Shown here: in pieces, positions 45,901 to 61,200 of the stretch
How positions within the stretch are numbered: the first letter of the stretch is position 1
Layout: each line of letters starts with the position of its first letter
Origin: Piscicola geometra
Taxonomy: Eukaryota; Annelida; Clitellata; Hirudinida; Piscicolidae
DNA length: 64,000 bases
Reading direction: 5' to 3'
Assembly: GCA_943735955.1 (NCBI GenBank)
Contig: OX030964.1
Location: forward strand, 8,561,107 to 8,625,106
Position numbers and translations under genes: made by a program
The notes under the pieces: model-generated
What the model was told of the DNA's origin: nothing
The model's input: only the letters and a program-made list of their open reading frames with translations
The model's database searches: none

Positions 45901-46402
45901 TGAAGACGATGAAGACGATGAAGACGATGAAGACGATGAAGACGAACGATGAAGACGATGAAGACGATGAATACGATGAAGACGATGAAGACGATGAATA
46001 CGATGAAGACGATGAAGACGATGAAGACGATGAAGTCGATGAAGACGGTGGAGACGATGAAGACGGTGAAGACGATGAAGACGGTGAAGTCGATGAAGAC
46101 GATGAAGTCGATGAAGACGGTGGAGACGATGAAGACGGTGAAGACGATGAAGACGGTGGAGACGATGAAGACGATGAAGACGATGAAGACGATGAAGACG
46201 ATGAAAACGATGAAGACGATGAAGACGATGAAGACGATGAAGACGGTGAAGACGGTGGAGACGATGTAGACGATGAAGACGATGAAGACGATGAAGACGA
46301 TGAAGACGATGAAAACGATGAAGACGATGAAGACGATGAAGACGATGAAGACGGTGAAGACGATGAAGACGATGAAGACGATGAAGACGATGAAGACGAA
46401 CG

Positions 46403-48085
46403 ATGAAGACGATGGAGACGATGAAGACGATGAAGACGATGAAGACGATGAAGACGAACGATGAAGACGATGAAGACGATGAAGACGATGAAGACGATGA
46501 AGACGGTGAAGACGGTGAAGACGATGAAAACGATGAAGACGATGAAGACGATGAAGACGATGAAGACAATGAAGACGATGAAAACGATGAAGACGATGAA
46601 GACGATGAAGACGATGAAGTCGATGAAGACGGTGGAGACGATGAAGACGATGAAGACGATGAAGACGATGAAGACGATGAAGACGAACGATGAAGACGAT
46701 GAAGACGAGGAAGACGATGAAGACGATGAAGTCGATGAAGACGATGAAGACGATGAAGACGATGAAGACGATGAAGACGATGAAGACGATGAAGACGAAC
46801 GATGAAGACGATGAAGACGGTGAAGACGATGAAGACGATGAAGACGATGAAGACGATGAAGACGATGAAGACGATGAAGACGATGAAGACGGTGAAGACG
46901 ATGAAGACGTTGAAGACGAAAGATGAAGACGATGAAGACGATGAAGACGATGAAGACGATGAAGACGGTGAAGACGATGAAGACGATGAAGACGGTGAAG
47001 ACGATGAAGACGATGAAGACGATGAAGACGATGAAGACGATGAAGACGATGAAGACGATGAAGACGATGAAGACGATGAAGACGGTGAAGACGATGAAGA
47101 CGGTGGAGACGATGTAGACGATGAAGACGATGAAGACGATGAAGACGATGAAAACGATGAAGACGATGAAGACGATGAAGACGATGAAGACGATGAAGAC
47201 GATGAAGACGAACGATGAAGACGATGGAGACGATGAAGACGATGAAGACGATGAAGACGATGAAGACGAACGATGAAGACGATGAAGACGATGAAGACGA
47301 TGAAGACGATGAAGACGGTGAAGACGGTGAAGACGATGAAAACGATGAAGACGATGAAGACGATGAAGACGATGAAGACAATGAAGACGATGAAAACGAT
47401 GAAGACGATGAAGACGATGAAGACGATGAAGTCGATGAAGACGGTGGAGACGATGAAGACGATGAAGACGATGAAGACGATGAAGACGATGAAGACGAAC
47501 GATGAAGACGATGAAGACGAGGAAGACGATGAAGACGATGAAGTCGATGAAGACGATGAAGACGATGAAGACGATGAAGACGATGAAGACGATGAAGACG
47601 ATGAAGACGAACGATGAAGACGATGAAGACGGTGAAGACGATGAAGACGATGAAGACGATGAAGACGATGAAGACGATGAAGACGATGAAGACGATGAAG
47701 ACGGTGAAGACGATGAAGACGTTGAAGACGAAAGATGAAGACGATGAAGACGATGAAGACGATGAAGACGATGAAGACGGTGAAGACGATGAAGACGATG
47801 AAGACGGTGAAGACGATGAAGACGATGAAGACGATGAAGACGATGAAGACGATGAAGACGATGAAGACGATGAAGACGATGAAGACGATGAAGACAATGA
47901 AGACGATAAAGACGATGAAGACGGTGAAGACGGTGAAGACGATGAAGACGATGAAGACGATGAAGACGGTGAAGACGGTGAAGACGGTGAAATACGATGA
48001 AGACGATGAAGACGATGAAGACGATGAAGACGATGAAGACGATGAAGACGATGAAGACGATGAAGACGATAAAGACGAAAGATGA
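46403..48085 (+). repeat. 812-bp tandem duplication of the GAGGAAGAC block
   Basis: About 46403-47080 repeats at 47215-47890 with an offset of 812 bp, including GACGAGGAAGACG (46705 and 47517) and GACGTTGAAGACG (near 46909 and 47720). Only the second copy runs on to the GGTGAAATACGATG word and the closing GAAAGATG pair at 48082. It is therefore the complete counterpart of 42109-42979, and the first copy is truncated. Confidence 0.8.
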
Positions 48086-49731
48086 AGACGATGAAGACGA
48101 AAGATGAAGACGATGTAGACGATGAAGACGATGAAGACGGTGAAGACGATGAAGACGATGAAGACGATGAAGACGATGAAGACGATGAAGACGATGAAGA
48201 CGGTGAAGACGGTGAAGACGATGAAGACGGTGAAGACGGTGAAGACGATGAAGACGATGAAGACGATGAAGACGATGAAGACAATGAAGACGATGAAAAC
48301 GATGAAGACGATGAAGACGATGAAAACGATGAAGACGATGAAGACGATGAAGACGATGAAGACGATGAAGACGAACGATGAAGACGATGGAGACGATGAA
48401 GACGATGAAGACGAACGATGAAGACGATGTAGACGATGAAGACGATGAAGACGATGAAGACGGTGAAGACGATGAAGACGATGAAGACGAACGATGAAGA
48501 CGATGAAGACGATGAAGACGATGAAGACGATGAAAACGATGAAGACGATGAAGACGATGAAGACGATGAAGACGATGAAGACGAACGATGAAGACGATGA
48601 AGACGATGAAGACGATGAAGACGATGAAGACGGTGAAGACGGTGAAGACGATGAAAACGATGAAGACGATGAAGACGATGAAGACAATGAAGACGATGAA
48701 AACGATGAAGACGATGAAGACGATGAAGACGATGAAGTCGATGAAGACGGTGGAGACGATGAAGACGATGAAGACGATGAAGACGATAAAGACGATGAAG
48801 ACGGTGAAGACGGTGAAGACGATGAAGACGATGAAGACGATGAAGACGATGAAGACGATGAAGACGATGAAGACGATGGAGACGAAGAAGACGATGAAAA
48901 CGATGAAGACGATGAAGACGATGAAGACGATGAAGACGATGAAGACGATGAAGACGATAAAGACGAAAGATGAAGACGATGAAGACGAAAGATGAAGACG
49001 ATGAAGACGATGAAGACGATGAAGACGGTGAAGACGTTGAAGACGATGAAGACGGTAAAGACGATGAAGACGATGAAGACGATGAAGACGATGAAGACGG
49101 TGAAGACGGTGAAGACGATGAAGACGATGAAGACGATGAAGACGATGAAGACAATGAAGACGATGAAAACGATGAAGACGATGAAGACGATGAAGACGAT
49201 GAAGTCGATGAAGACGATGAAGACGATGAAAACGATGAAGACGATGAAGACGATGAAGACGATGAAGACGATGAAGACGAACGATGAAGACGATGGAGAC
49301 GATGAAGACGATGAAGACGGTGAAGACGATGAAGACGATGAAGACGAACGATGAAGACGATGAAGACGATGAATACGATGAAGACGATGAAGACGGTGAA
49401 GACGATGAAGACGATGAAGACGATGAAGACGATGAAGACGATGAAGACGATGAAGACGATGAAAACGATGAAGACGATGAAGACGATGAAGACGATGAAG
49501 ACGATGAAGACGAACGATGAAGACGATGGAGACGATGAAGACGATGAAGACGATGAAGACGATGAAGACGAACGATGAAGACGATGAAGACGATGAAGAC
49601 GATGAAGACGATGAAGACGGTGAAGACGGTGAAGACGATGAAAACGATGAAGACGATGAAGACGATGAAGACGATGAAGTCGATGAAGACGATGAAGACG
49701 ATGAAGACGATGAAGACGATGAAGACGAACG

Positions 49732-50311
49732 ATGAAGACGATGAAGACGAGGAAGACGATGAAGACGATGAAGTCGATGAAGACGATGAAGACGATGAAG
49801 ACGATGAAGACGATGAAGACGATGAAGACGATGAAGACGAACGATGAAGACGATGAAGACGGTGAAGACGATGAAGACGATGAAGACGATGAAGACGATG
49901 AAGACGATGAAGACGATGAAGACGATGAAGACGATGAAGACGGTGAAAACGATGAAGACGGTGAAGACGATGAAGACGATGAAGACGATGAAGACGATGA
50001 AGACGATGAAGACGGTGAAGACGATGAAGACGATGAAGACGGTGAAGACGATGAAGACGATGAAGACGATGAAGACGATGAAGACGATGAAGACGATGAA
50101 GACGATGAAGACGATGAAGACGATGCAGACAATGAAGACGATAAAGACGATGAAGACGGTGAAGACGGTGAAGACGATGAAGACGATGAAGACGATGAAG
50201 ACGGTGAAGACGGTGAAGACGGTGAAATACGATGAAGACGATGAAGACGATGAAGACGATGAAGACGATGAAGACGATGAAGACGATGAAGACGATAAAG
50301 ACGAAAGATGA
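49732..50311 (+). repeat. ~580-bp block, three copies (49.7, 51.8 and 55.4 kb)
   Basis: This block starts with GACGAGGAAGACG. It carries GGTGAAAACGATG, the rare pair GATGCAGACAATG and GGTGAAATACGATG, and ends at a GAAAGATG pair. It appears identical to 55439-56018 (offset 5707). It matches 51834-52422, which has one additional nonamer near its start (offset 2102 rising to 2111). It resembles the 42.1-kb block but has GATGCAGAC where that block has GATGAAGAC, so it is a derived subtype. Confidence 0.8.
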
Positions 50312-52935
50312 AGACGATGAAGACGAAAGATGAAGACGATGAAGACGATGAAGACGGTGAAGACGATGAAGACGATGAAGACGGTGAAGACGATGAAGAC
50401 GATGAAGACGATGAAGACGATGAAGACGGTGAAGACGGTGAAGACGATGAAGACGGTGAAGACGGTGAAGACGATGAAGACGATGAAGACGATGAAGACG
50501 ATGAAGACGATGAAGACGATGAAGACGGTGAAGACGGTGAAGACGATGAAAACGATGAAGACGATGAAGACGATGAAGACAATGAAGACGATGAAAACGA
50601 TGAAGACGATGAAGACGATGAAGACGATGAAGTCGATGAAGACGGTGGAGACGATGAAGACGATGAAGACGATGAAGACGATAAAGACGATGAAGACGAT
50701 GAAGACGGTGAAGACGGTGAAGACGATGAAGACGATGAAGACGATGAAGACGATGAAGACGATGAAGACGATGAAGACGATGGAGACGAAGAAGACGATG
50801 AAAACGATGAAGACGATGAAGACGATGAAGACGATGAAGACGATGAAGACGATGAAGACGATAAAGACGAAAGATGAAGACGATGAAGACGAAAGATGAA
50901 GACGATGAAGACGATGAAGACGATGAAGACGGTGAAGACGTTGAAGACGATGAAGACGGTGAAGACGATGAAGACGATGAAGACGATGAAGACGATGAAG
51001 ACGGTGAAGACGGTGAAGACGATGAAGACGATGAAGACGATGAAGACGATGAAGACAATGAAGACGATGAAAACGATGAAGACGATGAAGACGATGAAGA
51101 CGATGAAGTCGATGAAGACGATGAAGACGATGAAAACGATGAAGACGATGAAGACGATGAAGACGATGAAGACGATGAAGACGAACGATGAAGACGATGA
51201 AGACGATGAAGACGATGAAGACGGTGAAGACGATGAAGACGGTGAAGACGATGAAGACGATGAAGACGATGAAGACGATGAAGTCGATGAAGACGGTGGA
51301 GACGATGAAGACGATGAAGACGATGAAGACGATGAAGACGGTGAAGACGATGAAGACGATGAAGACGAACGATGAAGACGATGAAGACGATGAATACGAT
51401 GAAGACGGTGAAGACGATGAAGACGGTGGAGACGATGAAGACGATGAAGACGATGTAGACGATGAAGACGATGAAGACGATGAAGACGATGAAAACGATG
51501 AAGACGATGAAGACGATGAAGACGATGAAGACGATGAAGACGAACGATGAAGACGATGGAGACGATGAAGACGATGAAGACGATGAAGACGATGAAGACG
51601 AACGATGAAGACGATGAAGACGATGAAGACGATGAAGACGATGAAGACGGTGAAGACGGTGAAGACGATGAAAACGATGAAGACGATGAAGACGATGAAG
51701 ACAATGAAGACGATGAAAACGATGAAGACGATGAAGACGATGAAGACGATGAAGTCGATGAAGACGGTGGAGACGATGAAGACGATGAAGACGATGAAGA
51801 CGATGAAGACGATGAAGACGATGAAGACGAACGATGAAGACGATGAAGACGAGGAAGACGATGAAGACGATGAAGTCGATGAAGACGATGAAGACGATGA
51901 AGACGATGAAGACGATGAAGACGATGAAGACGATGAAGACGATGAAGACGAACGATGAAGACGATGAAGACGGTGAAGACGATGAAGACGATGAAGACGA
52001 TGAAGACGATGAAGACGATGAAGACGATGAAGACGATGAAGACGATGAAGACGGTGAAAACGATGAAGACGGTGAAGACGATGAAGACGATGAAGACGAT
52101 GAAGACGATGAAGACGATGAAGACGGTGAAGACGATGAAGACGATGAAGACGGTGAAGACGATGAAGACGATGAAGACGATGAAGACGATGAAGACGATG
52201 AAGACGATGAAGACGATGAAGACGATGAAGACGATGCAGACAATGAAGACGATAAAGACGATGAAGACGGTGAAGACGGTGAAGACGATGAAGACGATGA
52301 AGACGATGAAGACGGTGAAGACGGTGAAGACGGTGAAATACGATGAAGACGATGAAGACGATGAAGACGATGAAGACGATGAAGACGATGAAGACGATGA
52401 AGACGATAAAGACGAAAGATGAAGACGATGAAGACGAAAGATGAAGACGATGAAGACGATGAAGACGGTGAAGACGATGAAGACGATGAAGACGGTGAAG
52501 ACGATGAAGACGATGAAGACGATGAAGACAGTGAAGACGATGAAGACGATGAAGACGATGAAGACGATGAAGACGATGAAGACGGTGAAGACGGTGAAGA
52601 CGATGAAGACGGTGAAGACGGTGAAGACGATGAAGACGATGAAGACGATGAAGACGATGAAGACAATGAAGACGATGAAAACGATGAAGACGATGAAGAC
52701 GATGAAGACGATGAAGTCGATGAAGACGATGAAGACGATGAAAACGATGAAGACGATGAAGACGATGAAGACGATGAAGACGATGAAGACGAACGATGAA
52801 GACGATGGAGACGATGAAGACGATGAAGACGGTGAAGACGATGAAGACGATGAAGACGAACGATGAAGACGATGAAGACGATGAATACGATGAAGACGGT
52901 GAAGACGATGAAGACGGTGGAGACGATGAAGACGA

Positions 52936-52938
52936 TTA
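52936..52938. other. Rare GATTAAGAC unit that breaks an open minus-strand frame
   Basis: The array has almost no stop triplets on its minus strand. Those present come from single-base unit variants: GATTAAGAC here and at about 33708, GACTATGAAG near 43239 and 53952, GATCAAGAC near 3521, 4091, 7609 and 35895, and GATTATG near 257 and 873 in the proximal domain. They explain where the giant apparent minus-strand frames end. They are not functional stop signals. Confidence 0.7.
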
Positions 52939-55900
52939 AGACGATGTAGACGATGAAGACGATGAAGACGATGAAGACGATGAAAACGATGAAGACGATG
53001 AAGACGATGGAGACGATGAAGACGATGAAGACGAACGATGAAGACGATGAAGACGAACGATGAAGACGATGAAGACGATGAAGACGATGAAGACGATGAA
53101 GACAGTGAAGACGGTGAAGACGATGAAAACGATGAAGACGATGAAGACGATGAAAACGATGAAGACGATGAAGACGATGAAGTCGATGAAGACGGTGGAG
53201 ACGATGAAGACGATGAAGACGATGAAGACGATGAAGACGATGAAGACGATGAAGACGATGAAGACGATGAAGTCGATGAAGACGATGAAGACGATGAAGA
53301 CGATGAAGACGATGAAGACGATGAAGACGAACGATGAAGACGATGAAGACGGTGAAGACGATGAAGACGATGAAGACGATGAAGACGATGAAGACGATGA
53401 AGACGATGAAGACGATGAAGACGATGAAGACGGTGAAGACGATGAAGACGGTGAAGACGATGAAGACGATGAAGACGATGAAGACGATGAAGACGATGAA
53501 GACGGTGAAGACGATGAAGACGATGAAGACGGTGAAGACGATGAAGACGATGAAGACGATGAGGACGATGAAGACGATGAAGACGATAAAGACGAAAGAT
53601 GAAGACGATGAAGACGATGGAGACGATGAAGACGATGAAGACGATGGAGACGATGAAGACGATGAAAACGATGAAGACGATGAAGACGATGAAGACGATG
53701 AAGACGAAAGATGAAGACGATGTAGACGATGAAGACGATGAAGACGGTGAAGACGATGAAGACGATGAAGACGGTGAAGACGATGAAGACGATGAAGACG
53801 ATGAAGACGGTGAAGACGGTGAAGACGATGAAGACGGTGAAGACGGTGAAGACGATGAAGACGATGAAGACGATGAAGACGATGAAGACAATGAAGACGA
53901 TGAAAACGATGAAGACGATGAAGACGATGAAGACGATGAAGTCGATGAAGACTATGAAGACGATGAAAACGATGAAGACGATGAAGACGATGAAGACGAT
54001 GAAGACGATGAAGACGAACGATGAAGACGATGGAGACGATGAAGACGATGAAGACGATGAAGACGATGAAAACGATGAAGACGATGAAGACGATGAAGAC
54101 GATGAAGACGATGAAGACGAACGATGAAGACGATGAAGACGATGAAGACGATGAAGACGATGAAGACGGTGAAGACGGTGAAGACGATGAAAACGATGAA
54201 GACGATGAAGACGATGAAGACAATGAAGACGATGAAAACGATGAAGACGATGAAGACGATGAAGACGATGAAGTCGATGAAGACGGTGGAGACGATGAAG
54301 ACGATGAAGACGATGAAGACGATAAAGACGATGAAGACGGTGAAGACGGTGAAGACGATGAAGACGATGAAGACGATGAAGACGATGAAGACGATGAAGA
54401 CGATGAAGACGATGGAGACGAAGAAGACGATGAAAACGATGAAGACGGTGAAGACGATGAAGACGATGAAGACGATGAAGACGATGAAGACGATGAAGAC
54501 GATGAAGACGATAAAGACGAAAGATGAAGACGATGAAGACGAAAGATGAAGACGATGAAGACGATGAAGACGATGAAGACGGTGAAGACGTTGAAGACGA
54601 TGAAGACGGTGAAGACGATGAAGACGATGAAGACGATGAAGACGATGAAGACGGTGAAGACGGTGAAGACGATGAAGACGATGAAGACGATGAAGACGAT
54701 GAAGACAATGAAGACGATGAAAACGATGAAGACGATGAAGACGATGAAGACGATGAAGTCGATGAAGACGATGAAGACGATGAAAACGATGAAGACGATG
54801 AAGACGATGAAGACGATGAAGACGATGAAGACGAACGATGAAGACGATGGAGACGATGAAGACGATGAAGACGGTGAAGACGATGAAGACGATGAAGACG
54901 AACGATGAAGACGATGAAGACGATGAATACGATGAAGACGATGAAGACGGTGAAGACGATGAAGACGGTGGAGACGATGAAGACGATGAAGACGATGTAG
55001 ACGATGAAGACGATGAAGACGATGAAGACGATGAAAACGATGAAGACGATGAAGACGATGAAGACGATGAAGACGATGAAGACGATGAAGACGATGAAGA
55101 CGATGAAGATGATGAAGACGATGAAGACGATGAAGACGAACGATGAAGACGATGGAGACGATGAAGACGATGAAGACGATGAAGACGATGAAGACGAACG
55201 ATGAAGACGATGAAGACGATGAAGACGATGAAGACGATGAAGACGGTGAAGACGGTGAAGACGATGAAAACGATGAAGACGATGAAGACGATGAAGACGA
55301 TGAAGACAATGAAGACGATGAAAACGATGAAGACGATGAAGACGATGAAGACGATGAAGTCGATGAAGACGGTGGAGACGATGAAGACGATGAAGACGAT
55401 GAAGACGATGAAGACGATGAAGACGATGAAGACGAACGATGAAGACGATGAAGACGAGGAAGACGATGAAGACGATGAAGTCGATGAAGACGATGAAGAC
55501 GATGAAGACGATGAAGACGATGAAGACGATGAAGACGATGAAGACGAACGATGAAGACGATGAAGACGGTGAAGACGATGAAGACGATGAAGACGATGAA
55601 GACGATGAAGACGATGAAGACGATGAAGACGATGAAGACGATGAAGACGGTGAAAACGATGAAGACGGTGAAGACGATGAAGACGATGAAGACGATGAAG
55701 ACGATGAAGACGATGAAGACGGTGAAGACGATGAAGACGATGAAGACGGTGAAGACGATGAAGACGATGAAGACGATGAAGACGATGAAGACGATGAAGA
55801 CGATGAAGACGATGAAGACGATGAAGACGATGCAGACAATGAAGACGATAAAGACGATGAAGACGGTGAAGACGGTGAAGACGATGAAGACGATGAAGAC

Positions 55901-58299
55901 GATGAAGACGGTGAAGACGGTGAAGACGGTGAAATACGATGAAGACGATGAAGACGATGAAGACGATGAAGACGATGAAGACGATGAAGACGATGAAGAC
56001 GATAAAGACGAAAGATGAAGACGATGAAGACGAAAGATGAAGACGATGAAGACGATGAAGACGGTGAAGACGATGAAGACGATGAAGACGGTGAAGACGA
56101 TGAAGACGATGAAGACGATGAAGACGATGAAGACGGTGAAGACGGTGAAGACGATGAAGACGGTGAAGACGGTGAAGACGATGAAGACGATGAAGACGAT
56201 GAAGACGATGAAGACAATGAAGACGATGAAAACGATGAAGACGATGAAGACGATGAAGACGATGAAGTCGATGAAGACGAACGATGAAGACGATGAAGAC
56301 GATGAAGACGATGAAGACGATGAAAACGATGAAGACGATGAAGACGATGAAGACGATGAAGACGATGAAGACGAACGATGAAGACGATGGAGACGATGAA
56401 GACGATGAAGACGGTGAAGACGATGAAGACGATGAAGACGAACGATGAAGACGATGAAGACGATGAATACGATGAAGACGATGAAGACGGTGAAGACGAT
56501 GAAGACGGTGGAGACGATGAAGACGATGAAAACGATGAAGACGATGAAGACGATGAAGACGATGAAGACGATGAAGACGAACGATGAAGACGATGGAGAC
56601 GATGAAGACGATGAAGACGATGAAGACGATGAAGACGATGAAGACGATGAAGACGAACGATGAAGACGATGGAGACGATGAAGACGATGAAGACGATGAA
56701 GACGATGAAGACGATGAAAACGATGAAGACGATGAAGACGATGAAGACGATGAAGACGATGAAGACGAACGATGAAGACGATGGAGACGATGAAGACGAT
56801 GAAGACGATGAAGACGATGAAGACGAACGATGAAGACGATGAAGACGATGAAGACGATGAAGACGATGAAGACAGTGAAGACGGTGAAGACGATGAAAAC
56901 GATGAAGACGATGAAGACGATGAAAACGATGAAGACGATGAAGACGATGAAGTCGATGAAGACGGTGGAGACGATGAAGACGATGAAGACGATGAAGACG
57001 ATGAAGACGATGAAGACGATGAAGTCGATGAAGACGATGAAGACGATGAAGACGATGAAGACGATGAAGACGATGAAGACGAACGATGAAGACGATGAAG
57101 ACGGTGAAGACGATGAAGACGATGAAGACGATGAAGACGATGAAGACGATGAAGACGATGAAGACGATGAAGACGATGAAGACGGTGAAGACGATGAAGA
57201 CGGTGAAGACGATGAAGACGATGAAGACGATGAAGACGATGAAGACGATAAAGACGAAAGATGAAGACGATGAAGACGATGGAGACGATGAAGACGATGA
57301 AGACGATGGAGACGATGAAGACGATGAAAACGATGAAGACGATGAAGACGATGAAGACGATGAAGACGATGAAGACGATGAAGACGATAAAGACGATGAA
57401 GACGAAAGATGAAGACGATGAAGACGATGAAGACGATGAAGACGGTGAAGACGATGAAGACGATGAAGACGGTGAAGACGATGAAGACGATGAAGACGAT
57501 GAAGACGGTGAAGACGGTGAAGACGATGAAGACGGTGAAGACGGTGAAGACGATGAAGACGATGAAGACGATGAAGACGATGAAGACAATGAAGACGATG
57601 AAAACGATGAAGACGATGAAGACGTTGAAGACGATGAAGTCGATGAAGACGATGAAGACGATGAAAACGATGAAGACGATGAAGACGATGAAGACGATGA
57701 AGACGATGGAGACGATGAAGACGATGAAGACGATGAAGACGATGAAGACGATGAAGACGATGAAGACGATGGAGACGATGAAGACGATGAAGACGGTGAA
57801 GACGATGAAGACGATGAAGACGAACGATGAAGACGATGATGACGATGAAGACGATGAAGACGATGAAGACGATGAAGACGATGATGACGGTGAAGACGAT
57901 GAAGACGATGAAGACGATAAAGACGATGAAGACGAAAGATGAAGACGATGAAGACGATGAAGACGATGAAGACGGTGAAGACGATGAAGACGATGAAGAC
58001 GGTGAAGACGATGAAGACGATGAAGACGATGAAGACGGTGAAGACGGTGAAGACGATGAAGACGGTGAAGACGGTGAAGACGATGAAGACGATGAAGACG
58101 ATGAAGACGATGAAGACAATGAAGACGATGAAAACGATGAAGACGATGAAGACGTTGAAGACGATGAAGTCGATGAAGTCGATGAAGACGATGAAGACGA
58201 TAAAGACGAACGATGAAGACGATGAAGACGTTGAAGACGATGAAGACGATGAAGACGATGAAGACGATGAAGACGATGAAGACGAACGATGAAGACGAT

Positions 58300-61200
58300 G
58301 ATGACGATGAAGACGATGAAGACGATGAAGACGATGAAGACGATGAAGACGGTGAAGACGATGAAGACGATGAAGACGATGAAGACGATGAAAACGATGA
58401 AGACGATGAAGACGATGAAGACGATGAAAACGATGAAGACGATGAAGACGATGAAGACGATGAAGACGATGAAGACGATAAAGACAAAAGATGAAGACGA
58501 TGAAGACGAAAGATGAAGACGATGAAGACGATGAAGACGATGAAGACGGTGAAGACGATGAAGACGATGAAGACGGTGAAGACGGTGAAGACGATGAAGA
58601 CGGTGAAGACGGTGAAGACGATGAAGACGATGAAGACGATGAAGACGATGAAGACAATGAAGACGATGAAAACGATGAAGACGATGAAGACGATGAAGAC
58701 GATGAAGTCGATGAAGACGATGAAGACGATGAAAACGATGAAGACGATGAAGACGATGAAGACGATGAAGACGATGAAGACGAACGATGAAGACGATGGA
58801 GACGATGAAGACGATGAAGACGGTGAAGACGATGAAGACGATAAAGACGAACGATGAAGACGATGAAGACGATGAAGACGATGAAGACGATGAAGACGAT
58901 GAAGACGATGAAGACGATGAAGACGATGAAGACGATGAAGACGATGAAGACGATGAAGACGATGAAGACGGTGGAGACGATGAAGACGATGAAGACGATG
59001 TAGACGATGAAGACGATGAAGACGATGAAGACGATGAAAACGATGAAGACGATGAAGACGATGAAGACGATGAAGACGATGAAGACGAACGATGAAGACG
59101 ATGGAGACGATGAAGACGATGAAGACGATGAAGACGATGAAGACGAACGATGAAGACGATGAAGACGATGAAGACGATGAAGACGATGAAGACGGTGAAG
59201 ACGGTGAAGACGATGAAAGCGATGAAGACGATGAAGACGATGAAGACAATGAAGACGATGAAAACGATGAAGACGATGAAGACGATGAAGACGATGAAGT
59301 CGATGAAGACGGTGGAGACGATGAAGACGATGAAGACGATGAAGACGATGAAGACGATAAAGACGATGAAGACGGTGAAGACGGTGAAGACGATGAAGAC
59401 GATGAAGACGATGAAGACGATGAAGGCGATGAAGACGATGAAGACGATGGAGACGATGAAGACGATGAAAACGATGAAGACGATGAAGACGATGAAGACG
59501 ATGAAGACGATGAAGACGATGAAGACGATAAAGACGAAAGATGAAGACGATGATGACGAAAGATGTAGACGATGAAGACGATGAAGACGATGAAGACGGT
59601 GAAGACGATGAAGACGATGGAGACGGTGAAGACGATGAAGACGATGAAGACGATGAAGACGATGAAGACGGTGAAGACGGTGAAGACGATGCAGACGGTG
59701 AAGACGGTGAAGACGATGAAGACGATGAAGACGATGAAGACGATGAAGACAATGAAGACGATGAAAACGATGAAGACGATGAAGACGATGAAGACGATGA
59801 AGACGATGAAGACGATGAAGACGATAAAGTCGATGAAGACGATGAAGACGATGAAAACGATGAAGACGATGAAGACGATGAAGACGATGAAGACGATGAA
59901 AACGAACGATGAAGACGATGGAGACGATGAAGACGATGAAGACGGTGAAGACGATGAAGACGATGAAGACGAACGATGAAGACGATGATGACGATGAAGA
60001 CGATGAAGACGATGAAGACGATGAAGACGATGAAGACGGTGAAGACGATGAAGACGATGAAGACGATGAAGACGATGAAAACGATGAAGACGATGAAGAC
60101 GATGAAGACGATGAAAACGATGAAGACGATGAAGACGATGAAGACGATGAAGACGATGAAGACGATGAAGACGATAAAGACAAAAGATGAAGACGATGAA
60201 GACGAAAGATGAAGACGATGAAGACGATGAAGACGATGAAGACGGTGAAGACGATGAAGACGATGAAGACGGTGAAGACGATGAAGACGATGAAGACGAT
60301 GAAGACGGTGAAGACGGTGAAGACGATGAAGACGGTGAAGACGGTGAAGACGATGAAGACGATGAAGACGATGAAGACGATGAAGACAATGAAGACGATG
60401 AAAACGATGAAGACGATGAAGACGATGAAGACGATGAAGTCGATGAAGACGATGAAGACGATGAAAACGATGAAGACGATGAAGACGATGAAGACGATGA
60501 AGACGATGAAGACGAACGATGAAGACGATGGAGACGATGAAGACGATGAAGACGGTGAAGACGATGAAGACGATGAAGACGAACGATGAAGACGATGAAG
60601 ACGATGAAGACGATGAAGACGATGAAGACGATGAAGACGATGAAGACGATGAAGACGGTGGAGACGATGAAGACGATGAAGACGATGTAGACGATGAAGA
60701 CGATGAAGACGATGAAGACGATGAAAACGATGAAGACGATGAAGACGATGAAGACGATGAAGACGATGAAGACGAACGATGAAGACGATGGAGACGATGA
60801 AGACGATGAAGACGATGAAGACGATGAAGACGATGAAGACGAACGATGAAGACGATGAAGACGATGAAGACGATGAAGACGATGAAGACGGTGAAGACGG
60901 TGAAGACGATGAAAACGATGAAGACGATGAAGACGATGAAGACAATGAAGACGATGAAAACGATGAAGACGATGAAGACGATGAAGACGATGAAGTCGAT
61001 GAAGACGGTGGAGACGATGAAGACGATGAAGACGATGAAGACGATGAAGACGATAAAGACGATGAAGACGGTGAAGACGGTGAAGACGATGAAGACGATG
61101 AAGACGATGAAGACGATGAAGACGATGAAGACGATGAAGACGATGAAGACGATAAAGACGATGAAGACGATGAAGACGATGAAGACGATGAAGACGATGA

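Larger units (their letters stand above)
36000..58300. repeat. Right sub-domain of the satellite (paired GAAAGATG, GACGTTGAA)
   Basis: GAAAGATG truncated units occur here as pairs exactly 22 bp apart (two nonamers plus 4 bp) at 36105, 36576, 37712, 38264, 39400, 40885, 41490, 42976, 43649, 44473, 45393, 48082, 48970, 50308, 50874, 52419, 54524 and 56015; at 40293 the first member reads GAAAAATG. Pairs followed by GATGTAGAC are confined to 36.1-48.1 kb. GACGTTGAA occurs only between about 41554 and 58230. GATGAATAC is concentrated between 40.7 and 56.5 kb, with one earlier example near 13853. Confidence 0.7.

Noticed and set aside
257..59752. A giant minus-strand gene encoding a ~19,800-residue Ser/LHR/VFI-rich protein
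   Set aside because: The frame is open only because the 9-mer has no stop in any minus-strand frame. Composition changes at each 4-bp unit, there is no unique domain, and no start context, splice or promoter evidence was seen.
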